Numbered from the stretch's first letter, positions 27,811 through 39,001 are shown. The stretch is 64,000 nt of DNA from Burkholderiales bacterium (GCA_025350145.1 JANXYH010000109.1:40578-104577), one strand, 5' to 3'. The notes: generated by a model not told the origin, from the letters alone. Numbers and translations: made by a program.

Positions 27811-30096
27811 TCAGCGCACCTTGCGCTCCTTGCTGGTCTTGCCGCCCGCCAGGCTGGCCTTCTTGCCCGCAGCCACCTGGGTGACCCCGGGCTTGCCCGG
27901 ACCGCGGCTGGCGACCGCGTCCTTGCGGGCGCGTTTGACGCTGCGGTCCAGCGCCTTGACTTCGACCAGCGCGGTCGTGGCCAGCTTGCGGCCACGCTGC
28001 TGCATGGGGTCGAGTTCGCCCTCGTGGACCATCCGGAAGTCGATTTTGCGCCCGTCCAGATCGACCCGGCTGACCTGCACCCGAACCCGGCTGCCGATGG
28101 CGTAGCGCAGGCCGGTGCGCTCGCCGCGCAGCTCTTGCCGCGCCTCGTCAAAGCGAAAGTATTCGCCCCCCAGCTCGGTGATGTGGACCAGGCCCTCAAC
28201 GTACAGGTCGTCGAGCGTGACGAACACGCCGAACGCCGTCGCGGCGCTGACCGTGCCGCTGAACTCCTCGCCCAGGTGGTCGCGCATGAAGCGGCACTTG
28301 AGCCAGGCCTCGACATCGCGCGAGGCCTCGTCGGCGCGCCGCTCGTTGGCGCTGCAATGGGCGCCGGCGCTTTCCCACAACTCGGCCTCGTGGCCCGTGA
28401 CCGTCGGCCGGGCAATCAACTTGCCGCCCTTGCGCGCCTGCGGCGGCGGCGCCGACGGCAGGCCGATGACGCTGCCGGTGAGGTGGTAACGTTTTTGCAG
28501 CAGCAGGGCCTTGATCACCCGGTGCACCAAAAGATCAGGGTAACGGCGGATCGGGCTGGTGAAGTGCGCATAGGCCTGGTAGGCCAGGCCGAAATGGCCG
28601 CTGTTGGCCGCCGTGTAGATCGCCTGCTGCATCGAGCGCAGCAGCATGGTGTGCACCTGCGCGGCATCGGGCCGGTCCTTGGTTGCCTGGGCGATGGCCT
28701 GCAGTTCGCCCGGCTTGGGCTCGTCGGACAAGGCCATGCCGATGCCCAGGGCACGCAGGTAGGTCTGAAGCTGGACACGCTTTTCCGGCGTCGGGCCCTC
28801 GTGCACGCGGTACAGCACCGGGTGCTTTTGGCTGGCGATGAACTCGGCGGCGCAGACATTGGCGGCCAGCATCGCCTCCTCGATCAGCCGGTGGGCGTCG
28901 TTGCGGGTGCGTGGCACGATCTTCTCGATCCTGCCGTTGTCGTCGCAGACGATCTGCGTCTCGGTGGTCTCGAAGTCGATGGCGCCACGGCTGCCGCGCT
29001 GCTTGAGCAGTGCGCGGTAGACCTCGTGCAGGTTCAGCAGTTGCGGCACCAGCGCGGCGCGCCGGGTCGCCTCGACGCCACGGGTATTTGCCAGCACCGA
29101 CGCGACCTCGGTGTAGGTCAGGCGGGCCTGCGATCGCATCACCGCCGGGTAGAACTGGTAGGCGTCGATGCTGCCGTCGACAGCTATCACCATGTCGGCG
29201 ACCATGCACAGGCGCTCGATCTCGGGGTTCAGCGAGCACAGGCCGTTGGACAGCTTCTCCGGCAGCATCGGGATCACCCGACGCGGGAAGTAGACCGAGG
29301 TCGCGCGTTCGTAGGCGTCCTCGTCCAGCGGCTCGCCGGGCTTGACATAGTGGCTGACGTCGGCAATCGCGACGATCAAGCGCCAGCCGCTGAAGGCCGT
29401 CTTGCCCCGGCCACGCTTGAACGGCTCGCAATACACCGCGTCGTCGAAGTCGCGCGCGTCTTCGCCATCGATCGTGACCAGCGGTACGTCGGTGAGGTCG
29501 ATGCGTTGGCGTTTGTCGACTGCCCGCACATGGTCGGGCATGGCTGCGGCCTGGGCCAGGGTCTCGGACGAGAAGCGGTGCGGCACCTCGTACTTGCGCA
29601 CCGCGATCTCGATCTCCATGCCGGGGTCGTCAATCTCGCCCAGCACCTCGGTGACCCGGCCAACCGGCTGCGAGTACATCGACGCCGGCTCGGTCAATTC
29701 GATCGCCACGACCTGGCCGACCGTGGCCTGGGCGATGGCGTTCTTCGGCACCATGATGTCCTGGCCGTAGCGCCGGTCCTCGGGTGCGCACAGCCAGATG
29801 CCGGCTTCGTGCAGCAAGCGGCCGATGATCGGCGCCTTGCGCCGCTCGAGGATGTCGACGACTCGACCCTCTGGCCGGCCCTTGCGGTCGACCCGCACGA
29901 TCCGCACCCGGACCCGGTCGCGGTGCAGCACCGCGCGCATCTCCTGCGGCGAGAGGTAGACATCGGGCTGGTTGTCGTCGCGGCGGACGAAACCATGGCC
30001 ATCACGGTGGCCGATGATCTGGCCGTCGACCTCGCTGAGCAGGCCCGCAGCGGGCAAACCGGTAGGCGCGGCGGCTTGGTTTTCGGAGGTGGTCAA
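27811..30096 (-). CDS. rnr: Ribonuclease R
   Basis: Processive 3'-5' exoribonuclease that degrades structured RNA and takes part in rRNA quality control. 761 residues. An OB/cold-shock region is at about 30-170. The RNB catalytic domain begins near 215, with the acidic cluster TIDGEDARDFDDAVY, then HFTSPIRRYPDLLVHR. The S1 domain is near 640-700 (EEFSGTVSAATAFGVFV), and a Lys/Arg-rich tail follows. The longest frame starts with TTG at 30096; no better ATG is nearby. Divergent from tRNA-Leu. Confidence 0.95.
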   Translation of the reverse strand: MTTSENQAAAPTGLPAAGLLSEVDGQIIGHRDGHGFVRRDDNQPDVYLSPQEMRAVLHRDRVRVRIVRVDRKGRPEGRVVDILERRKAPIIGRLLHEAGIWLCAPEDRRYGQDIMVPKNAIAQATVGQVVAIELTEPASMYSQPVGRVTEVLGEIDDPGMEIEIAVRKYEVPHRFSSETLAQAAAMPDHVRAVDKRQRIDLTDVPLVTIDGEDARDFDDAVYCEPFKRGRGKTAFSGWRLIVAIADVSHYVKPGEPLDEDAYERATSVYFPRRVIPMLPEKLSNGLCSLNPEIERLCMVADMVIAVDGSIDAYQFYPAVMRSQARLTYTEVASVLANTRGVEATRRAALVPQLLNLHEVYRALLKQRGSRGAIDFETTETQIVCDDNGRIEKIVPRTRNDAHRLIEEAMLAANVCAAEFIASQKHPVLYRVHEGPTPEKRVQLQTYLRALGIGMALSDEPKPGELQAIAQATKDRPDAAQVHTMLLRSMQQAIYTAANSGHFGLAYQAYAHFTSPIRRYPDLLVHRVIKALLLQKRYHLTGSVIGLPSAPPPQARKGGKLIARPTVTGHEAELWESAGAHCSANERRADEASRDVEAWLKCRFMRDHLGEEFSGTVSAATAFGVFVTLDDLYVEGLVHITELGGEYFRFDEARQELRGERTGLRYAIGSRVRVQVSRVDLDGRKIDFRMVHEGELDPMQQRGRKLATTALVEVKALDRSVKRARKDAVASRGPGKPGVTQVAAGKKASLAGGKTSKERKVR

Positions 30097-30169
30097 GTGG
30101 CTGTTCTCAAGGGGTAATGGGTTGTGCTTATGCTAGAGTCTTAGCTTCGCCGATTGATGTTTGATCGCG

Positions 30170-30254
<85 letters not shown>

Positions 30255-30266
30255 TGAGAAGAAGAC

Positions 30267-30305
30267 ACAAAGGCCGGCACGCAAGTGGCGGCCTTTGTCG
30301 TTTCT
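30267..30305. terminator. Strong hairpin terminator after tRNA-Leu, probably bidirectional
   Basis: A 10-bp perfect stem ACAAAGGCCG (30267-30276) with its complement at 30289-30298. An inner CAC/GTG stem is capped by a GCAA tetraloop. The plus strand is followed by cgtttct. On the minus strand a pyrimidine-rich tail follows, so the same hairpin could end the leftward phosphoribosyltransferase transcript 45 nt after its stop. Confidence 0.8.
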
Positions 30306-30342
30306 GCGCTGCCGGACCCGAGCCCGCTTCTGACGGGCGGCT

Positions 30343-30864
30343 TCAGACCGAGAATTTCCGCGCCAGGCCGCTGATGCCGATGCCGTCGTAATCTTCGAAC
30401 GGCTGGTGGATCCAGGGGCTGGTTGGCAACAGCTCCACATGGTAGTCGGGCAAATAGGCCGACACGCCCTTGACCCAAACCACGGCGCTGCGCAGTTCGG
30501 CGATCGCGGGCAGGCCGCGCAGGCGCTCGACCACCGCACGCAGGGTGACGCCGGAATCGGCCAAATCGTCGACCAGCAACACCCGACCGGCCAGTTCGCC
30601 CTTGGGCAGGGTGATGTACTTGGCCAGGTCGAGTCGGCCCTGGATGGTGCCGGCATCGGCGCGGTAACTGCTGGTGGCCATGATCGCCAGCGGCTTGTCG
30701 AACACCCGCGACAGCACGTCGCCAGGGCGCATGCCGCCGCGTGCCAGGCACAGGATCTGGTCGAACACCCAGCCCGAAGCCGCGACCTTGAGCGCCAGCC
30801 GTTCGATCAGCATGTGGTACTCGTCCCAGGAGACGTAGAGGTGTTTGCCGTCGTCGGTGAGCAT
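30343..30864 (-). CDS. Purine-type phosphoribosyltransferase
   Basis: Transfers phosphoribose from PRPP to a base, probably hypoxanthine, xanthine or guanine. 173 residues. The PRPP-binding loop VLLVDDLADSGVTL is near the middle. The N-terminal LYVSWDEYHMLIERL and LARGGMRPGDVLS resemble the Gpt-like group found next to purA in Burkholderiales. ATG 30864 lies 20 nt after the purA stop, so the two are likely co-transcribed. Base specificity cannot be read from sequence alone. Confidence 0.88.
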   Translation of the reverse strand: MLTDDGKHLYVSWDEYHMLIERLALKVAASGWVFDQILCLARGGMRPGDVLSRVFDKPLAIMATSSYRADAGTIQGRLDLAKYITLPKGELAGRVLLVDDLADSGVTLRAVVERLRGLPAIAELRSAVVWVKGVSAYLPDYHVELLPTSPWIHQPFEDYDGIGISGLARKFSV

Positions 30865-30884
30865 GGTTCGGGTGCCTGGGGCGC

Positions 30885-32255
<1,371 letters not shown>

Positions 32256-32272
32256 CTAGTTATCGGATCGGT

Positions 32273-33436
32273 TCAGAGTGGGCGCAGCAGCCAGTCGCCA
32301 TCGGCGCAGACGAGTTCGCGGTCGCAGTCAAATTCTTCGCCCTCGTGTTCGTGGCCAGGAAGCACGCAGACCACCGTCTGGCCGTGCTGGCGCAGCGCCC
32401 GGACGGCGTCGCGCAGCGCCGCGTCCTCGCCCCAGGGCGCGCGCACCGCCGGCCGCCGCAGCACCGGGGCAATGCTGTCGACAAGCGCCTTCAGGTCGGT
32501 GGAAAAGCCCACCGCAGGGCGGTTGCGACCGAACACCGCGCCGACCTCGTCATAGCGCCCGCCGCGCAGCAGCACATCGACCGCACCCGGCGCGTAGACC
32601 GCAAACCGCGGGCCGCTGTAATAAGCGTAGCCACCCAGATCAGCCAGGTCAAAGCCGACCTGCACCTCGGCGTGGGCCTGGGCAATGTGGGTCGCCAGCC
32701 AGGCCAGATCGGCCAGCGCCGCACTGATCTGCGGCCGGGCCGGCAGCAGCTTGCTGGCCTGCGCCAGCACCTCAGGGCCGCCGTAGAGGTCAGGCAGCGC
32801 CAGCAACGCCGCCCGCGATTCGCTGGAAAAGTCAGACGACAGGCGGCGCAGTGCCGGTACGTCTTTGTTGGCCAATGCCGCGACCAACTCGTCCAGCGCA
32901 GCGCCCGGCAGGCGCACATCGGCCAGCACACCGCGCAGGATGCGCGCGTCGGCCAAATCCAGCAGCAGGCCGCCTACACCCGCCGCCCGCAGGCCATCGA
33001 GCGCTAGATCCTGCACTTCCAGGTCGGCCTCAAGCCCGGCGTGGCCGTAGATCTCGGCGCCGAATTGCAGCAACTCGCGTCCTCCGCGTGGGCTGGCCGG
33101 CAGGGTGTGCAGCACCGGGCCGCAGTAGCACAGCCGGGTCACGCCTTGGCGGTTGAGCAGGTGCGCATCGATCCGCGCGACCTGCGAGGTGGAGTCGGCG
33201 CGCACGCCCAGCGAGCGGCCACTGAGTTGATCGACCAGCTTGAAGGTGCGCAGATCCAGCGCGTGTCCGGTGCCGGTGAGGAGCGACTCGAGGTGCTCCA
33301 GCAGCGGCGGCATCACCAGCTCGAAACCGTAGCTGCGCGCCATGTCAAGCAGGCTGCGCCGCAACTCCTCGGTGCGCCGCGCCTGAGCGGGCAGGACATC
33401 AGCAAAGTGCTCGGGCAACAGCCAAGCAGAGGACAT
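32273..33436 (-). CDS. hisZ: ATP phosphoribosyltransferase regulatory subunit
   Basis: HisRS-like paralogue that assembles with the short HisG to form the first enzyme of histidine synthesis. 387 residues, HisZ size. The class-II synthetase core is recognisable: [25 protein letters not shown] in place of the catalytic motif, [15 protein letters not shown], then [22 protein letters not shown]. It lacks the HisRS C-terminal anticodon-binding domain. A true hisS is at 40.9 kb, so this is not the synthetase. hisG is not in the window. Sits in the conserved hflC-DUF2065-hisZ-purA order. Confidence 0.94.
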   Translation of the reverse strand: MSSAWLLPEHFADVLPAQARRTEELRRSLLDMARSYGFELVMPPLLEHLESLLTGTGHALDLRTFKLVDQLSGRSLGVRADSTSQVARIDAHLLNRQGVTRLCYCGPVLHTLPASPRGGRELLQFGAEIYGHAGLEADLEVQDLALDGLRAAGVGGLLLDLADARILRGVLADVRLPGAALDELVAALANKDVPALRRLSSDFSSESRAALLALPDLYGGPEVLAQASKLLPARPQISAALADLAWLATHIAQAHAEVQVGFDLADLGGYAYYSGPRFAVYAPGAVDVLLRGGRYDEVGAVFGRNRPAVGFSTDLKALVDSIAPVLRRPAVRAPWGEDAALRDAVRALRQHGQTVVCVLPGHEHEGEEFDCDRELVCADGDWLLRPL

Positions 33437-33463
33437 GGAAAAACCAGGGGAATTGAAAACGGG

Positions 33464-33469
33464 ATTCTA
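33464..33469 (-). promoter_or_regulatory. Possible -10 element for hisZ (TAGAAT)
   Basis: TAGAAT on the minus strand 28 nt before the hisZ ATG, in the 71-nt gap after DUF2065. It would give a leader of about 20 nt. No -35 consensus is visible. If real, hisZ-purA has its own promoter in addition to read-through from hflC. Confidence 0.35.
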
Positions 33470-33507
33470 CCGGGGCATGGCCCATCGCCCGACCCGCAGC
33501 CGGGGCG

Positions 33508-33693
33508 TCAGCGCCACAGCGCCAGTGCCAGCAGGCCGATCAGCATGCAGCTCAGGCCGAGGAAGCGAATCTGGCCATCGCTCAGGCGCGTGGCGCGCTC
33601 GAAGAATTGCCGCCAGGCCTTGGGGCTGAGGAAGGGCAGCAGGCCCTCGAACACCAGCATCAGCGCCAGCGCGCCGAGGATCAGGTCAGCCAT
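33508..33693 (-). CDS. DUF2065 small membrane protein
   Basis: 61-residue inner-membrane protein with two hydrophobic helices (about 3-20 and 43-60), separated by a charged segment (KAWRQFFERATRLSDGQIR). The position directly after hflC and before hisZ is the usual place for DUF2065 (YjeT-like). Function unknown; a link with HflKC is inferred from the constant neighbourhood. Confidence 0.9.
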   Translation of the reverse strand: MADLILGALALMLVFEGLLPFLSPKAWRQFFERATRLSDGQIRFLGLSCMLIGLLALALWR

Positions 33694-33709
33694 GCTGCGG
33701 GCTGCGCAG

Positions 33710-34618
33710 TCAGCGCCTCGGCGCGGGGGCTGCGACAGCGCCGCCGGCCGCCGTGCCCGAGCCGCGCATCGCCTTGAAGAAGTCGGACGACGGGTCCAGC
33801 ACCATCATGTCGCTGCGGTTGCGAAACGCCGCTCGGTAGGCGTCCAGGCTACGGTAGAACTGCGCGAAATTGGCGTCGCGGCCGAAGGAATCGGCGTACA
33901 GCGCCGAGGCCTTGGCGTCGCCCTCGCCCTTGAGCTTCTGTGCGTCGCGGTAGGCCTCGGCGATGATCACCTCGCGTTGCCGGTCAGCGTCGGCACGGAT
34001 CTTCTCGCCCTCGGCGCCGCCCTGCGAGCGCAGTTCGTTGGCCACCTGCTTGCGTTCGGACTCCATCCGCCGATAGACCGAATCGGTGATGTCGGCGACG
34101 AAGTCAACCCGCTTGATCCGCACGTCGACGATCTCGATGCCGAAGGCCTTGACCTCCTCTTCTAGCCGTTTGCGGACATCCTGCATCACCTTGTCTCGTT
34201 CGCCGGCGAGCACGCCGCGCACGGTGCGGCGGGTGATCTCTTCATTGAACGCGGCCTGAACCACCGGAATCAGCCGGCCCTCCAGGTTGCGGATGTCGGT
34301 GCCGTTGTTGCGGATGAATTGGCGCGACTCGGAAATGCGCCACTTCACCAGCCAGTCGATGATCAGGCTCTTCTTTTCGGCGGTGAAGATCGGCCGTGAC
34401 TCCTGGCTGTCCAGGGTCTGCACGCGCTTGTCGAGAAACACCACGTTCTGGAACGGCGGCGGCAACTTGAACTTCAGCCCCGGCTCACTGACCACTTCCT
34501 TGATCTCGCCCAGGGCGTAGATCACAGCCAACTGGCGCTGATCGACCACGAACACGGTCGACGACAGGATCATCAGGGCCAGCAAGCCGGCAGCGATGTA
34601 GAAACCAATGCGGTTCAT
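33710..34618 (-). CDS. hflC: Protease modulator HflC
   Basis: SPFH/prohibitin-type partner of HflK in the periplasmic-facing ring that surrounds FtsH. 302 residues. One N-terminal membrane anchor (about 5-24), then the band-7 domain beginning VVDQRQLAVIYALGEIKEV. A coiled-coil region (RMESERKQVANELRSQG...) and an Ala/Pro-rich tail follow. ATG 34618 is preferred to an upstream TTG because GAGGAA lies about 9 nt before it and the anchor then starts at residue 5. Follows hflK by 23 nt. Confidence 0.95.
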   Translation of the reverse strand: MNRIGFYIAAGLLALMILSSTVFVVDQRQLAVIYALGEIKEVVSEPGLKFKLPPPFQNVVFLDKRVQTLDSQESRPIFTAEKKSLIIDWLVKWRISESRQFIRNNGTDIRNLEGRLIPVVQAAFNEEITRRTVRGVLAGERDKVMQDVRKRLEEEVKAFGIEIVDVRIKRVDFVADITDSVYRRMESERKQVANELRSQGGAEGEKIRADADRQREVIIAEAYRDAQKLKGEGDAKASALYADSFGRDANFAQFYRSLDAYRAAFRNRSDMMVLDPSSDFFKAMRGSGTAAGGAVAAPAPRR

Positions 34619-34641
34619 GGCGGCGTCTTCCTCTTCGGGCT

Positions 34642-36009
34642 TCAACGACCGTCGCGGTCACGGGTGCGGCTGCCGTCGCGCGAGCGCACGTCGGCGCCGG
34701 CTGCGGCCGGCTGGCTCTCGCTGGGCGGGTTCGACGCCGGCGCCTGGGCGATGCCCGAGGCCGCCGACGCACCGCCCTGCTGCAGCAGCTTGTCCAGCGG
34801 CAGGTAGAGCAGGTTGTTGCCACCGTTGCGGCTGTCGATCAGCACCTTGCTGACGTTGGACAAGACCTGCTGCATGGTGTCGATGTACATCCGGTCGCGG
34901 GTGACCTGTGGCGCCTTCTGGTACTCGGTCAGCACCGAGCGAAAGCGCTGCGCGTCACCATCTGCCTGGGCGACCACACGCTGGGCATAGCCCGAGGCCT
35001 CCTCGTGCAGCCGGGCGGCCGCGCCGCGCGCCTTGGGCACCACGTCGCTGGCATAGGCCTGGCCCTCGTTCTTCAGGCGGTCGCGATCAGCGCCGGCCTT
35101 GACCGCATCGTTGAACGCCGCCTGTACTTGTTCGGGCACCTGGACGTTCTGCACATTCACCGCCACCACCAGGATGCCGGCCTTGAGCCGGTCGAGCTGG
35201 CCCTGGATCGACTTGACCAAATCGGCGGCGATCGCGTCGCGCTGCTCGTACAGCACCTGATCGACCCGGCTCTTGCCGACAATCTCGCGCACCGCCGACT
35301 CACTGGCTTGCTCCACCGCCTTGTCGGGGTCGCGGTTCTCGAACAAATAGTTCTTCGCGTCCTTCAGGCGGAACTGCACGGTGAAGCGGATGTCGACGAT
35401 GTTCTCGTCCTGCGTCAGCATTGACGAGTCGCGCAGCCCGGTGGCCGGCACAACGCTGTTGCGGCCGACCTCGACCGAGCGCAGTTGCGTCACCGACACC
35501 GTCTCGTGGGCCTGGAATGGGTAGGGAAAGCGCCACTGGAAGCCGGCATCTGCGGTCGCCGAATAGCGGCCAAAGGTGGTGATGATGGCCTGCTGGCCTT
35601 CCTGGACGATGAAAAAGCCGCTGCCGGCCCAGACCACCACGACCACGGCGGCGATCAGGCCCATGCCTATCCCAGCGCTCTTCATGTCGGGCTGGAACGA
35701 GGGGCCACTGGGCTCGCGCGAAGGTGGCTGCTGGCCATTGCCGCCGCCGCGTTTCTGGCCGAACACACCACTGAGCTTGCGGTTGAAATCGCGCCAGAGC
35801 TCATCCAGGTCGGGCGGGCCGTCGTTGCGGCCACCGGCCATCTGCAGCGGCAACTGGCGCTGACCGCGCCAGGCGCGTCTGCCGATGCCGCCCGCCAGCG
35901 CGGCTGCGGCCTTGGCCAACTGGACTAGCCTGGCCCGACGGGTCAACAACGCTGATTGCGCTGATTGCGCCGATTGCGTCGACGCCGAATTTGCAGCAAA
36001 GATGTTCAT
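34642..36009 (-). CDS. hflK: FtsH protease activity modulator HflK
   Basis: SPFH protein that with HflC controls FtsH. 455 residues, longer than usual at the N-terminus. Residues 1-56 are an Ala/Arg-rich extension with three near-identical Ser-Ala-Gln units at about 12-20. The normal family start (GGRNDGPPDLDELWRDFNRKL) comes only at about residue 59. A membrane anchor is at about 112-130, followed by the band-7 domain, coiled coil, and a low-complexity C-terminal tail. The ATG at 36009 overlaps the hflX stop as ATGA, which supports the long form. Confidence 0.93.
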   Translation of the reverse strand: MNIFAANSASTQSAQSAQSALLTRRARLVQLAKAAAALAGGIGRRAWRGQRQLPLQMAGGRNDGPPDLDELWRDFNRKLSGVFGQKRGGGNGQQPPSREPSGPSFQPDMKSAGIGMGLIAAVVVVVWAGSGFFIVQEGQQAIITTFGRYSATADAGFQWRFPYPFQAHETVSVTQLRSVEVGRNSVVPATGLRDSSMLTQDENIVDIRFTVQFRLKDAKNYLFENRDPDKAVEQASESAVREIVGKSRVDQVLYEQRDAIAADLVKSIQGQLDRLKAGILVVAVNVQNVQVPEQVQAAFNDAVKAGADRDRLKNEGQAYASDVVPKARGAAARLHEEASGYAQRVVAQADGDAQRFRSVLTEYQKAPQVTRDRMYIDTMQQVLSNVSKVLIDSRNGGNNLLYLPLDKLLQQGGASAASGIAQAPASNPPSESQPAAAGADVRSRDGSRTRDRDGR

Positions 36010-37241
36010 GGGTGGGTGGCGGTCGGGGTCTGGTCCAACGGGTTCGATGGCATTACCGGTGCGGCGCCAGCGTCCGCATCGGTCCGGCCTGCGTCAAGGT
36101 CCGAAGGTGGTGATTGTCCAGGAGGAATCAAGCCCGGCGCCGATGCTGCCTGGGCAAGCAGGGCCCGCAACCCGTCCAGGCCGGTGCCGACCAAGGCGCT
36201 GACAAAGACCCGGGGCACGAGCGACGGGTGGCCGGGGCGGGCGATCCAATCCTGCATCTCGCGCGGCGCAGGCAGCATGCGGTCAAGCTTGTTGTAAACC
36301 ACGATCTGGGGAACCCCGGCCGCGCCGATCTCGCCGAGCACCCGTTCGACCTCGTCACGCTGCACCTGCAGGTCCGGGCTGGCGGCGTCGACCACGTGCA
36401 GCAGCAGGTCGGCGTCGGTGGTTTCCAGCAAGGTGGCCTCGAAGGCTTCGACCAGCTTGTGCGGCAGGTCGCGGATGAAGCCAACCGTGTCCGACAGCGA
36501 CACCGTGCCGCCCAGGGCCGGCAGGTACAGCGCCCGGGTGGTGGTGTCGAGCGTGGCAAAGAGCTGGTCGGCGGCATAGGCCTTGGTCTTTACCAGGGCG
36601 TTGAACAGGGTCGACTTGCCGGCGTTGGTGTAGCCCACCAGGCTGACGCGAAAGCTGGCGCTCTTGCGCCGCGCCTGGCGTTGCGTGCCACGCTGGCGTT
36701 TGACCTTGTCGAGCTTGGCTTTGACGGCCTTGATGCGCTCGCCGATCATGCGCTTGTCGAGCTCGATCTGGGCCTCGCCAGGCCCGCCCCGCACCCCAGT
36801 GCCGCCCTGCTGCCGCTCGAGGTGGCTCCAGCGTCGAACCAGCCTGGTGGCCATGTACTGCAGGCGCGCCAGTTCGACCTGCAGCTTGCCCTCGTGGCTT
36901 TGCGCCCGGCGGGCAAAGATCTCCAAGATGAGCGCAGTGCGATCGGCGACCGACAGGCCCAGATGCCGCTCCAGGTTGCGCTGCTGGGCCGGCGACAAGG
37001 CCTGGTCGAAGATCACGCCCAGCGCCCCATGGGCCAGCGCCAGTTCCTTGATCTCGTCGGCCTTGCCGCTGCCGACGAACAAGGCCGCGTCCTGCGCCTT
37101 GCGCCGGGCGATGACCCGCGCCACCACCCGGTCGCCGGCAGACTCGGCCAGCAAGGCCAATTCGTCCAGCGACTCCTCGAAAGCCAGACCGGGCAATTGA
37201 ACGCCGACCAGCACCACTGGCGCCGGGCCGTCGGCCAGCAA
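36006..37241 (-). CDS. hflX: GTPase HflX
   Basis: Ribosome-associated GTPase, a splitting/rescue factor under stress. About 411 residues. The N-terminal HflX domain has LFVGSGKADEIKELA and FDQALSPAQQRNLE, then the coiled linker RRWSHLERQQGGTGVRGGPGE. G motifs follow: G1 GYTNAGKST, G3 DTVGF, G4 NKLD, G5 SAL. A Pro/Asp-rich tail follows. The longest plausible start is TTG 37241, 44 nt after hfq, without a clear Shine-Dalgarno, so the exact N-terminus is uncertain. Confidence 0.94.
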   Translation of the reverse strand: MLADGPAPVVLVGVQLPGLAFEESLDELALLAESAGDRVVARVIARRKAQDAALFVGSGKADEIKELALAHGALGVIFDQALSPAQQRNLERHLGLSVADRTALILEIFARRAQSHEGKLQVELARLQYMATRLVRRWSHLERQQGGTGVRGGPGEAQIELDKRMIGERIKAVKAKLDKVKRQRGTQRQARRKSASFRVSLVGYTNAGKSTLFNALVKTKAYAADQLFATLDTTTRALYLPALGGTVSLSDTVGFIRDLPHKLVEAFEATLLETTDADLLLHVVDAASPDLQVQRDEVERVLGEIGAAGVPQIVVYNKLDRMLPAPREMQDWIARPGHPSLVPRVFVSALVGTGLDGLRALLAQAASAPGLIPPGQSPPSDLDAGRTDADAGAAPVMPSNPLDQTPTATHP

Positions 37242-37285
37242 AGCCGCCGGATCGCCCGACGCCCTGCCCTGGCCTGCTGTGCTGC

Positions 37286-37528
37286 TCAGGCGCCGTCCGG
37301 CACGTCGGCCGCGTGGAAATTCACCGGCCGGCCAGGCACGACGGTCGAAATCGCGTGCTTGTAGACCATCTGCGTCACGGTGTTGCGCAGCAGCACCACG
37401 TACTGGTCAAACGACTCGATGTGACCCTGCAACTTGATGCCGTTGACGAGGTAAATCGAGACGGGAACATGCTCTTTGCGCAGCAGGTTCAGGAATGGGT
37501 CTTGTAGGAGTTGCCCTTTGTTACTCAC
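37286..37528 (-). CDS. hfq: RNA chaperone Hfq
   Basis: Hexameric Sm-like protein that pairs small RNAs with mRNAs. 80 residues with the Sm1/Sm2 signature [19 protein letters not shown] and [10 protein letters not shown]; the C-terminal tail is short (about 12 residues), typical of betaproteobacteria. Starts at GTG 37528 with GGAG 7 nt upstream. Its own promoter is likely at 37580-37585. Followed by hflX, the universal pairing. Confidence 0.97.
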   Translation of the reverse strand: MSNKGQLLQDPFLNLLRKEHVPVSIYLVNGIKLQGHIESFDQYVVLLRNTVTQMVYKHAISTVVPGRPVNFHAADVPDGA

Positions 37529-37579
37529 GATATGGCTCCGTGTTGAAAGCAGTTGAAGATTCGCATTGAGACCATGGAC

Positions 37580-37585
37580 ATTATC
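37580..37585 (-). promoter_or_regulatory. Probable hfq promoter, extended -10 (TGT GATAAT)
   Basis: Minus strand reads TGTGATAAT in the 110-nt der-hfq gap, 52 nt before the hfq GTG. One mismatch from the -10 consensus, with the TGn extension. CTGGCA lies about 19 nt further upstream as a weak -35. Predicted leader about 45 nt. Confidence 0.5.
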
Positions 37586-37638
37586 ACAGCCGGGTTGAGC
37601 CGCCTGCCAGTGCGGCTGCAGGGCCGCGCCAGCCGGGC

Positions 37639-38970
37639 TCAGGTTGCGTCGAACGGGTTGTGCGACGAGCGCAACTCGATCCGCAGCGGCGTGCCGACAA
37701 GCTTGAAATGGGCCCGAAAGCGGCCCTCCAGATAGCGCTTGTAGGCCTCGGTGACATGGTCCAGGGCATTGCCGTGGATGACGACGATGGGCGGGTTCAT
37801 GCCGCCCTGGTGTGCATAGCGCAGCTTCGGGCGGAACATGCCGGCGCGCTTGGGCTGCTGGTGCTGGACCGCTTCGAGCAGCAAGCGGGTCAGCACCGGG
37901 GTGGGCAGCTTGCGGGTGGCGGCGGCGTGGGCCTCGGCGATCGCCTTCCAGAGCGGGCCCAGCCCCTGGCGTTTGACCGCCGAGATGTGCAACTGGTCGG
38001 CGAACTTCAGGAATGCCAGGCGCTGTGCGAGGCTGCGCTCAAACATTTCGCGTTGGTAGGCATCGGTCGCATCCCACTTGTTCACCGCCACCACCACCGC
38101 CCGTCCGGCCTCGTGGATGTAGCCGGCGATGTGCGCGTCCTGGTCGCTGACGCCCTGGGTCGCATCCAGCAACAGCACCACCACGTTGGCGTCGGCAATG
38201 GCCTGCAAGGTCTTGACGACCGAGAACTTCTCGATTGCTTCGAACACCTTGCCCTTGCGCCGCAGTCCGGCGGTGTCGATCAGCTCGAACTTTGCGCCGG
38301 CCCGCTCAAACGGCACGCTGATCGCGTCGCGGGTGGTGCCCGGTTGGTCGAAAGCGACCAGGCGTTCCTCGCCCAGCCAGGTGTTGATCAAGGTCGACTT
38401 GCCGACGTTCGGGCGCCCGGAAACCGCCAGACGGATCGGCTTGTCGGGGCCGGCCGGGTCGTCGCTCTCATCGTCGGGGGCGAAGTCTTGCAGCGTCGCA
38501 TCGAGCAGGCTGCGGATGCCCTGACCGTGGGCGGCAGAGACCGGGTGCGGCTGGCCTATGCCCAACTCGTGGAACTCGGCCAGGCGCGGCGATTCGGTCA
38601 AGCCCTCGGCCTTGTTCAGCGCCAGGAAGATGCGCTTGTTGGCGGTGCGCAAATAGCGCGCGATGTCGTGGTCCTGGCCGGTCACGCCCTGTCGCGCATC
38701 GACCACGAGCACGACCGCATCGGCTTCGGCCACCGCTGCCTTGGTCTGGCGCGCCATCAGCGCCACGATGCCGCTGGGCTTGTCGGGCTCGAAGCCGCCG
38801 GTGTCGATGACGATGAACTCGCGGCCGTTGTGCCGACCATCGCCATAGTGGCGGTCGCGTGTCAGCCCGGCGAAGTCGGCGACGATCGCGTCGCGGCTCT
38901 TGGTGACGCGGTTGAACAGGGTTGACTTGCCGACGTTGGGTCGGCCAACGAGGGCAATGACGGGTTTCAT
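37639..38970 (-). CDS. der: Ribosome-assembly GTPase Der (EngA)
   Basis: Double-domain GTPase needed for 50S subunit maturation. 443 residues. The first GTPase domain has GRPNVGKST near residue 9, DTGGF and NKAE; the second has GRPNVGKST near 185, DTAGL and NKWD. A C-terminal KH-like domain ends [12 protein letters not shown]. Follows bamB by 31 nt, the conserved hisS-yfgM-bamB-der order. The frame is open upstream of ATG 38970, but this start gives the exact family N-terminus. Confidence 0.97.
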   Translation of the reverse strand: MKPVIALVGRPNVGKSTLFNRVTKSRDAIVADFAGLTRDRHYGDGRHNGREFIVIDTGGFEPDKPSGIVALMARQTKAAVAEADAVVLVVDARQGVTGQDHDIARYLRTANKRIFLALNKAEGLTESPRLAEFHELGIGQPHPVSAAHGQGIRSLLDATLQDFAPDDESDDPAGPDKPIRLAVSGRPNVGKSTLINTWLGEERLVAFDQPGTTRDAISVPFERAGAKFELIDTAGLRRKGKVFEAIEKFSVVKTLQAIADANVVVLLLDATQGVSDQDAHIAGYIHEAGRAVVVAVNKWDATDAYQREMFERSLAQRLAFLKFADQLHISAVKRQGLGPLWKAIAEAHAAATRKLPTPVLTRLLLEAVQHQQPKRAGMFRPKLRYAHQGGMNPPIVVIHGNALDHVTEAYKRYLEGRFRAHFKLVGTPLRIELRSSHNPFDAT

Positions 38971-39001
38971 AGACTGCCTGCGCGGTCGCTTCGCGCTGGG
39001 G

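Noticed and set aside
25092..28415. A 1107-codon open frame on the minus strand spanning the TAXI gene, nnrD and part of rnr
   Set aside because: It runs out of frame through one real gene and antisense to another. No domain is visible; a composition artefact.
32273..33436. Annotating this gene as a second histidyl-tRNA synthetase
   Set aside because: It lacks the catalytic HisA motif and the anticodon-binding domain and sits in the hisZ position; the real hisS is at 40868-42154.
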